Assembly: GCA_013399695.1 (NCBI GenBank)
Contig: VXAU01003156.1
Coordinates: 3,685,087-3,749,086, forward strand
Source of the DNA: Formicarius rufipectus
Taxonomy: Eukaryota > Chordata > Aves > Passeriformes > Formicariidae
Length of the DNA: 64,000 nt
Direction: 5' to 3'
Shown one piece after another: positions 57,983 through 64,000 of this stretch (position 1 is its first letter; each line of letters begins with the position of its first letter). The position numbers and the translations under genes were made by a program. The notes under the pieces are model-generated. The model was not told the origin of the DNA. It did no database searches and was given only the letters and a program-made list of their open reading frames with translations.

Positions 57983-58175
57983 AAATATGAGGAAGAACTC
58001 TTTCCCTGGGAGGGTGGGCAGGCCCTGGCACAGGTTGGGCAGAGGAGCTGTGGCTGTCCCATCCCTGGAACTGTCCAAGGCCAGGTTGGACAGGGCTTGG
58101 AGCACCCTGGGCTGGTGGAAGGTGGGAATAGATCCTTAAATTCCCTTCCTACCCAAACCCTCCTGGGATTTTAGG
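57983..58175 (+). mobile_element. CR1 LINE 3' end
   Basis: Forward copy: ATGAGGAAGAACTCTTTCCC, GGCCCTGGCACAGGTTGGGC, to ACCCAAACCCTCCTGGG. Confidence 0.9.
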
Positions 58176-58435
58176 AGTCACTGTTAGCACAGTGCCCTGA
58201 GCAGGCTGCTCTGCCCCATGTTGGTCCCCATGCTCCAAAGCAGCAGCTGGGAGCTGAGCAGTGATGGATGCACATCTGGAATAAGTGCATTAGAAATCTC
58301 CAGAAAAAAAAACCAAAAAAAGAGTCTATCAGAAAATCGGGCTTGATTTTATTACCATTTTGTAGACAGGCAGCAACAAGAGCTTTCTATATTCATGAAT
58401 TCATCAGCCTCATATTTCAAAAATAATAAATGTTG

Positions 58436-58451
58436 TTATTATTATTATTAT
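58436..58451. repeat. TTA microsatellite
   Basis: Five TTA units within an AT-rich block (58290-58660). Confidence 0.8.
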
Positions 58452-59010
58452 CGGAATGAATTTCTCTATTATGTACTGAGTGATTGTAAGTACTTACTGC
58501 CTCCAGCACAGGAACCACCTCAAGAATAATACCAGCAAATGATATTTCTGTAGTGGCTGCCACAGGGCTGTGTTGGGCTTTTTTTACGTGAGAAAGGTAT
58601 TAACCAGAACAACAGCCCCGATCACAACAGAAATAAAGTCATTATAAGGTTGTGTATAACACTGCCAGGGTCCCTTTTTTTTCCAGGCAAATTGAGTTTG
58701 GGTCACATGACTCGTGCTTTTGTGAGGTTTCCCTGGACTTCTTGGAGCTCTGCCTCTTACAAGAGGCTCACGTTGTCTGCTTGCTTTAGCCTATGTACAG
58801 AGGAAGGGAAGGGAGACAAATCTCAGCTGAATGACTTCCTGGAATGGAAACTGGCTGGGGGATGACAAGGTGTTTGCTCCAAGCCTCTTATCGACACCCC
58901 TTTATCCCCACGGCCCCTCTGTGCCTCCCTGGCTCGTGTACTTTGGAGGTGGGGCTTTCCCTGCCCCTGGGCACCTTCCCTGCTGCTCCTTTCCTTCTTC
59001 CCTCTCATCT

Positions 59011-59065
59011 CTCAGAACATTCCGAGCTGGAAGGGTCCCACAAGGGTCGTGGATTCCAGCTCTCC
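59011..59065 (-). mobile_element. Short CR1 tail
   Basis: Reverse: CAGAACATTCCGAGCTGGAA then GGGTCCCACAAGGGTCG. Diverged. Confidence 0.6.
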
Positions 59066-59726
59066 AGGGAGTGGGGCTCAAGCCCACACCCCTGGTGTGA
59101 GGAGCACTGAACCACCTGAGCCCTCCCCAGGCTTCACAAAGAGCACAGGAGATGAACCAGCTGACCCTGAATTCTGCACTTGCAAGCTAAAGCTACATCA
59201 ACCCTGGGCCAGAGCAGGTGGGCTGGCATGGGTGGCTTTCCTCCAGCCCACTGGTGGCCTGGGAAGGGGAATCCAGGCAGAAGGGACTGCAGAACTTCCT
59301 GGGGCCAGCACAGGAGGATTTAGGGCAGCAGCAGAGCCCCTCCTCACCCTCCTTCCTCCTTGCCTCTCCTCCCTTCCTCCAGAAGGCTCCATCCTGAGCT
59401 CCCCTCCCACGGGATCGAGGAGCTGCCGTGGTGTTGGACAACACAAGATTTGTCCAGGAGGTCCAGCCTGGCTGTCAGCACGTTTTGACACAAGTCCAAC
59501 AGGATGGATTCCAAAAAGATGGGATCCCACCATGCCAGAACACGACATTTGGTTGAGCATCTGCCAAAACCAAACTAACAGACTGCTGGGAAAGCTGCGT
59601 GTTCCAGGAGGGTGGTTTTTTGTTTTAGGAATGCACAATGGCAAAGAGGATCACTGTGAGCATCTTCAGCTCGCCTGGCTAAGAGGGAAAGTACCCCTTG
59701 AGAGCTGGAGGGGACTTTCACTGGAA

Positions 59727-59812
59727 ATCCCAGAATATGCTGAGTTGGAAGGGAGCCACAAGGATCATTAAGTCCAGCTCCTGACCTGCACAGGACCATC
59801 CCCAAAGGGTAG
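59727..59812 (-). mobile_element. Short CR1 tail
   Basis: Reverse: TCCCAGAATATGCTGAGTTG, then GGAGCCACAAGGATCATTAA. Confidence 0.75.
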
Positions 59813-60149
59813 GCAAAGTTCAAACTTCTGACCCTGCTGGGATGGCAAGTTGCTCTCAGCATAGCCCTCTCCAGAATTCAGGATTTCCCCCTGCAATAGT
59901 GGCATTAGTCTGCAAGTTACAGAGCTTTGGACAGAGTGAAGAAAAAACTTCCATGTCACCTTCATTTCAGTCATGTCATTGTCTGCTGAGAAAAATTAGA
60001 ATTGCATTTCAGTGGCTTAAATTCACAGGGAACTCGCCCTCATTAACTCTGCTCTGTGTCCCTGACATCAGAGGTGGTAAAAGACCTTCCCATGAGCAAC
60101 ACTCTGGCTCCAGATATTGGAGGGGGTTTATAAAAAAATATGTGGACAG

Positions 60150-60440
60150 ACTTTTTAATAGTTTCTGTTGCAACAGGAAAAGGGGGAATGACTTTAAACT
60201 GACAGAGGGCAGATTCAAACTGGATATTGGGAATAATTTCTTCCCCGTGAGAGTGGTGAGGCCGTGGCACAGGTTGGGCAGAGAAGCTGTGGCTGCCCCA
60301 TCCCTGGAAGTGTCCAAGGCCAGGCTGGACAGGGCTTGGAGCAACCTGGGCTAGTGGAAGGTGTCCCTGGCCATGGCAGGGGGTGGGACTGGATGGGCTT
60401 TAAATGTTCCCTCCAACCCAAATAATTCTGGAATTCTTTG
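60150..60440 (+). mobile_element. CR1 LINE 3' end
   Basis: Forward copy of about 290 nt: GGGGGAATGACTTTAAACTG, GCCGTGGCACAGGTTGGGCA, to CCAACCCAAATAATTCTGG. Confidence 0.92.
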
Positions 60441-60984
60441 ATGTCCAGATGAGAGAGATGACAGGGAGGCACAGAAGTGCCAGGACAGCAGAAAGGTGCG
60501 TCTTCCAAGTGAGGGGAAATCTAGAGCCTCTTGGAAAGTTAGAGAAATATGTGAATTTAGGTAGAAAGGGAGACTGCCAGTGGGGAAAAGCAGGACCAGG
60601 CTATTCCCTTGTTTTCCAGTTATTTCCTTCCCAGCATTCCCTCCAAATTAAGCAGGTAATTAGTTCTTGGTGACAAAGGCGGGTTGGAAAGGGAAGGCAG
60701 GCAGGAACCTGAGACAGGAGGTGGGGCATGAAAGCAGCCACATGTGTGGTGGTGAAAACCCTGGAGGCGACCTGGAGGAATCTCCAGGGCTTGGGGATTC
60801 TCCATCCCACTGAGGGAGAAGCAACACGTGGTGAGCAGAGGGGAGGGCAGAGATTTCTAATGAGTTTTGTGGGTCAAATGGCACTGATTGAGCCCCTCTG
60901 AGCAACTGGATTATGGGGAAACTAAGGGAAGATAAGGGAAATGAAAAGCATGAGCGAGCCAGCTCCGGATGTGTTAACCCCTTT

Positions 60985-61240
60985 TCAGTCACACACGAGT
61001 CTGTAGGACAAATTCTGAAGGAAACATTAATTAAAGGCACTGAGAAAAACGAGATAAAGTGCAACATGGGTTTACCAAAGGCAGTTTGTGCCAGACTGCG
61101 CTGACATCTTCCTTTGATAAGATAATTGGTTTTCCAGACAAGGGAAATTTGGTAGATCTAATCTACCTGGAGTTCAATAAAGCATTTGATATGGTGCCAC
61201 ATGGGAAATTATTAGTGAAGCTCGAGAAAATGAGAATTAC
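60985..61240 (+). pseudogene. LINE reverse-transcriptase fragment, frameshifted
   Basis: Two overlapping frames together resemble a CR1-type RT. One contains VGQILKETLIKG. The other contains QHGFTKGSLCQT and YLEFNKAFDMVPHGKLLVKL, matching the family's HGF-kG and YLDFSKAFD-V-H-LL-KL blocks. A frameshift falls near 61060, and the similarity ends near 61240. It is an inactive internal remnant, unlike the 3'-end copies elsewhere. Confidence 0.75.
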
Positions 61241-62305
61241 CGTGACTCTGAAGCGGAGCAGAGACGGCAGCAGGCTCGTCCCGGGAGCAGCGGGGTGGGC
61301 ACCGCGGGAGGAGCCCACAAACCTGGGAATGTCCCAGCATCTCCAGGGCTCTGGGAGCAGCCTGGTGGAGTTTCCTGGCTCACCTGGGGCTCCCGCAGCC
61401 TGACTGGCAGCCGGCTCCCTTGAGCGGCGCTGCGGGCTTTGTAGGGATGCAGCTGCACCATGAGATGGCAATGTTGGTCCAGCGAAGAGCATCCCTCGCC
61501 TCTCATCTTCCAGCTCTGCGTTTCTCCCTGCCTGGAACGCGTTTTAGTCCGTCCTCCAAGAAATACGATGGTGGAAGATAAATGGGTCCCCGCGTGGCTC
61601 GAGTTAACGCGGCGCTGGACAGTCGGCCCTGGGAAGAGCACTTGTTCAAACTCCTCGGAGGAGACACAAGGCATCACTGTCCTGGCTGCAGGGCCAGCCC
61701 AAATAACCTTCCCCGGGGCACAGAAACTCCCCAGGGCACCGAAACTCCCCCGGGCACCGAAGCCAGGCGAGATTGCTCAGAGGAAGTGAGAACATGCACG
61801 GCGGAGAGAGAGGGAGAGGTGGAGACAGTCTAATACAGAAATAAAATCTGCTTATCCCTTTCCCCGTATTTTTAGCGTAAATTACACCTAAATGCCATCT
61901 GATCAATTCAGCTGAAATGAGCCCTTAATCCTAATAAGCCTAGATCACCTTTTTAAACCTGGTGAAACAGCAGGGGAGGTGTTTGCATGAAGTATTAACA
62001 CCTTGATTCAAATTTCTCTGGCGTGGAGCTGCCTTCCATCAGCAGAAAACGCTCCCTTAAACAAGGAATTGGAGAGGACCAAAGATGTGCCTTGGGGTGC
62101 TGCTTCTCCCAGTGCATCACATCTGGTCACTCCAGCTCCTTCCTCAAGTGGGAAGGTCTGGAAGGCTCATTAAATCTCTGAATGCACCAGTCAAGGCAGC
62201 AGTGGGTTGTTTAGCCTGGGCCGAGCTAAACACAGCCCATCTGGGCCATTTCTGCTTACCAAGGATGTTTTAATCCACAGTAAAGCAGGGAAGATCAAGG
62301 AAATG

Positions 62306-62365
62306 AGGTTGCACTTGGTGATCTTGGAGGTCTTTTCCAACCTTAACCATGGCATGATTCTGGAG
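62306..62365 (+). mobile_element. Short CR1 tail
   Basis: Forward: GGTGATCTTGGAGGTCTTTT then CCAACCTTAACCATGGCATG. Confidence 0.75.
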
Positions 62366-64000
62366 ACACCCAATAGGTTAACAGCTGGTGCTGAATTCCA
62401 CCTGTACTGCAACAGATGGTGCCAAGAATAGGACTCTGAGTTTTCTTCACCTTTTTGAAAACAAGCTTGGAGGAGCTCGTTATTCCTCATAGAACAATTT
62501 TGTCAGTTTTCATAAATCTTCAGGGGGACTTTTAAGCATTGGATTTGCCAAAGGATGCTGTTTGAGAGGAACGTGGGTGGCCACAACACACTGTACCCCT
62601 CCCTTCCATCATTAGCCATTGTGATGCCTCCCAAGTGCTGGAATTCCTACATTATTATTGCTATTTTCTAGGTTTCTTACCTCTTTTTTTTTTTTTTTCA
62701 GCACCAGTGCAATCTCTGTGTTGCCAGTGATAACCTACACAATAAAAAGGTTTCTTTCCCCCTCTCATTTTCCAGCCACCTAGGAATTTCTTTAGGTCAT
62801 CTCTCACTCACTTAATTAGTGGTTAGAGCTGTGGGAGAGCAGGAGCTGGTGGGCTGAGTCTCTTTTTTTTATAGAAGTCTTGCACAAACCTGCCCCCAGA
62901 TGCTCCAAATTAGGGTGGCCCCAGTGGTGGAAATCAAGATGGATTCATGGGAATGATTGCTGTTCCCAGTTGAGCGTTTGGTGAGGGGTGGCTTTTCCTG
63001 TAACCTGCTCCTCACCCTTTGGGTTCATCAGTAGACCTGGTGCTGAGTGTGCTTGAGGGGTGGAGGGGTCCTGAAGGTGGGAACACTTCCATTGCTAACT
63101 GAGGGAAGAGTGACTGTCAGCAGCAGGAAAAGCATCTGGGAATAACAGGCTGGTGCTGGAGGGGCCCCGTGGAGATGGGGTCAGCTGTGCCAGGGAGGGG
63201 ATGGGATGGGGTGGGATGCAGCCAGAGCAGGATGGGGAGCAGATGAGCAGTGTGGAACTGCCTGCTCTGGGAAATTAAGCAATACCATCAGGATTGCAGC
63301 CTGTTCGGGAGCTCAGTGCTTGCAGAGGTGGGTCAGGGGAGTGGGAGACCAAGAGCAGGGGTAGATCAGAAATGTGGGAGACCATGCCCAGGTCTCCAGC
63401 TCAGCTGTTTCCTGGGAAGACTCAGAGGGAGTGGGTCTTAGTCTTTGTGTTCCCTCCAAAGCAGGGTGGTGGACAAACATTTTCAGGATCTCATTTTCTA
63501 AGGGATCCATAGAAATGGGGCTCCTCTCTTGGGATCCACCTGAGAAGCTGCATCGAGCTCACACCCTCGAGCAATGTGAGTATTTGATCTCCACCTTCTA
63601 CACATTGTCCTGATGGACCAAATGCTGGTTTTTGTAAACCCTTTGGAGCTCCATCCTACAGCTCCTCCTTGCACCTGGAGCACTGCACAGATCCTGGATG
63701 TGGTTGTGCAAATACCCCTCCTCAGGTCAGCATTTCCTTCCAGGAGCCCTGCAGTGACTGAACAGCTCTGGAGCTCCCTCCTATTCAGCTCTAAATAAAA
63801 GGATCAAGGCCTTGACCTCTGGAAGCTCACAGTGACCCCACCACGGTGCAGCCATGCCCAATCCACTGCATTAAACTGTCAGGGAACATAAATCTGGGAA
63901 GAACTAATGAAGACCCCCAGGGCCACTGCTCTCCACAGTTGTCTTGTTAACATGATCTAGGAAAGACAGGGGGCCCTTAAAAAGATAAAAAACCCAGAGA

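Larger units (their letters stand above)
57561..64000. other. Intergenic to window end
   Basis: CR1 copies, the RT remnant, and AT-rich repeat-free blocks at 58290-58660 and 61840-62030. No coding exon of DBR1 or any other neighbour recognised. Confidence 0.5.

Noticed and set aside
59049..59771. 240-codon plus-strand open frame
   Set aside because: Both ends lie in CR1 tails, it has no recognisable domain, and the middle is low-complexity GC-rich sequence.
1..64000. CRISPR arrays, operons, tRNA or rRNA genes
   Set aside because: No spaced direct-repeat array and no cloverleaf or rRNA-like sequence was noticed, and the eukaryotic intron structure makes bacterial features irrelevant.

Overview
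The window looks like a piece of a bird genome. It carries about thirty truncated CR1 LINE 3' ends in both orientations, the hallmark repeat of avian DNA. It also holds two multi-exon vertebrate genes with canonical GT-AG introns. CR1 is also found in other reptiles, but the density, the small introns and the compact gene spacing fit a bird best; I cannot name the species. Almost all long open frames outside the exons described here are antisense or chance frames over GC-rich CR1 sequence.

Layout: (1) 1-14.8 kb is upstream flank with CR1 fragments, a 149-bp repeat present twice (5.92 and 9.03 kb), an AT-rich array interrupted by a 68-N assembly gap (8.75 kb), and an AT-rich, TAAT-rich block with a GC-rich centre (11.6-12.1 kb) that may be conserved regulatory DNA. 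(2) 14.85-30.5 kb (+ strand) is CLDN18, claudin-18. It has two alternative first coding exons (stomach type at 14849, lung type at 22622), each splicing to the same four exons (26809, 28961, 29356, 30328), giving two 256-residue proteins. The likely 3' UTR runs to an AATAAA at 32470. (3) 32.5-47 kb is gene-free: CR1 copies in both orientations, a long AT microsatellite, simple repeats and a FOX/GATA motif cluster near 46.5 kb. (4) 47.6-50.1 kb (- strand) is A4GNT, alpha-1,4-N-acetylglucosaminyltransferase, with two coding exons giving 338 residues; its intron holds a probable solo endogenous-retrovirus LTR in antisense. (5) 50.1-64 kb is gene-free as far as I can see: CR1 fragments, a 6 x 40-bp minisatellite (57.3 kb), and a frameshifted internal LINE reverse-transcriptase fragment (61 kb).

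Both genes are linked to mucosal epithelium in mammals: CLDN18 seals stomach (and lung) tight junctions, and A4GNT caps O-glycans of gland mucins in the stomach. In mammals DZIP1L lies between them; I see no DZIP1L exon here. The most useful points for follow-up are the bird-mammal conservation of the CLDN18 isoform-specific residues, an exactly +12-nt alternative donor after exon 4 that would create the truncated isoform described in mouse, a CRE-like element at the stomach promoter, and a palindromic GATA/E-box/GATA element in CLDN18 intron 1. I did not find a clearly novel biological system.
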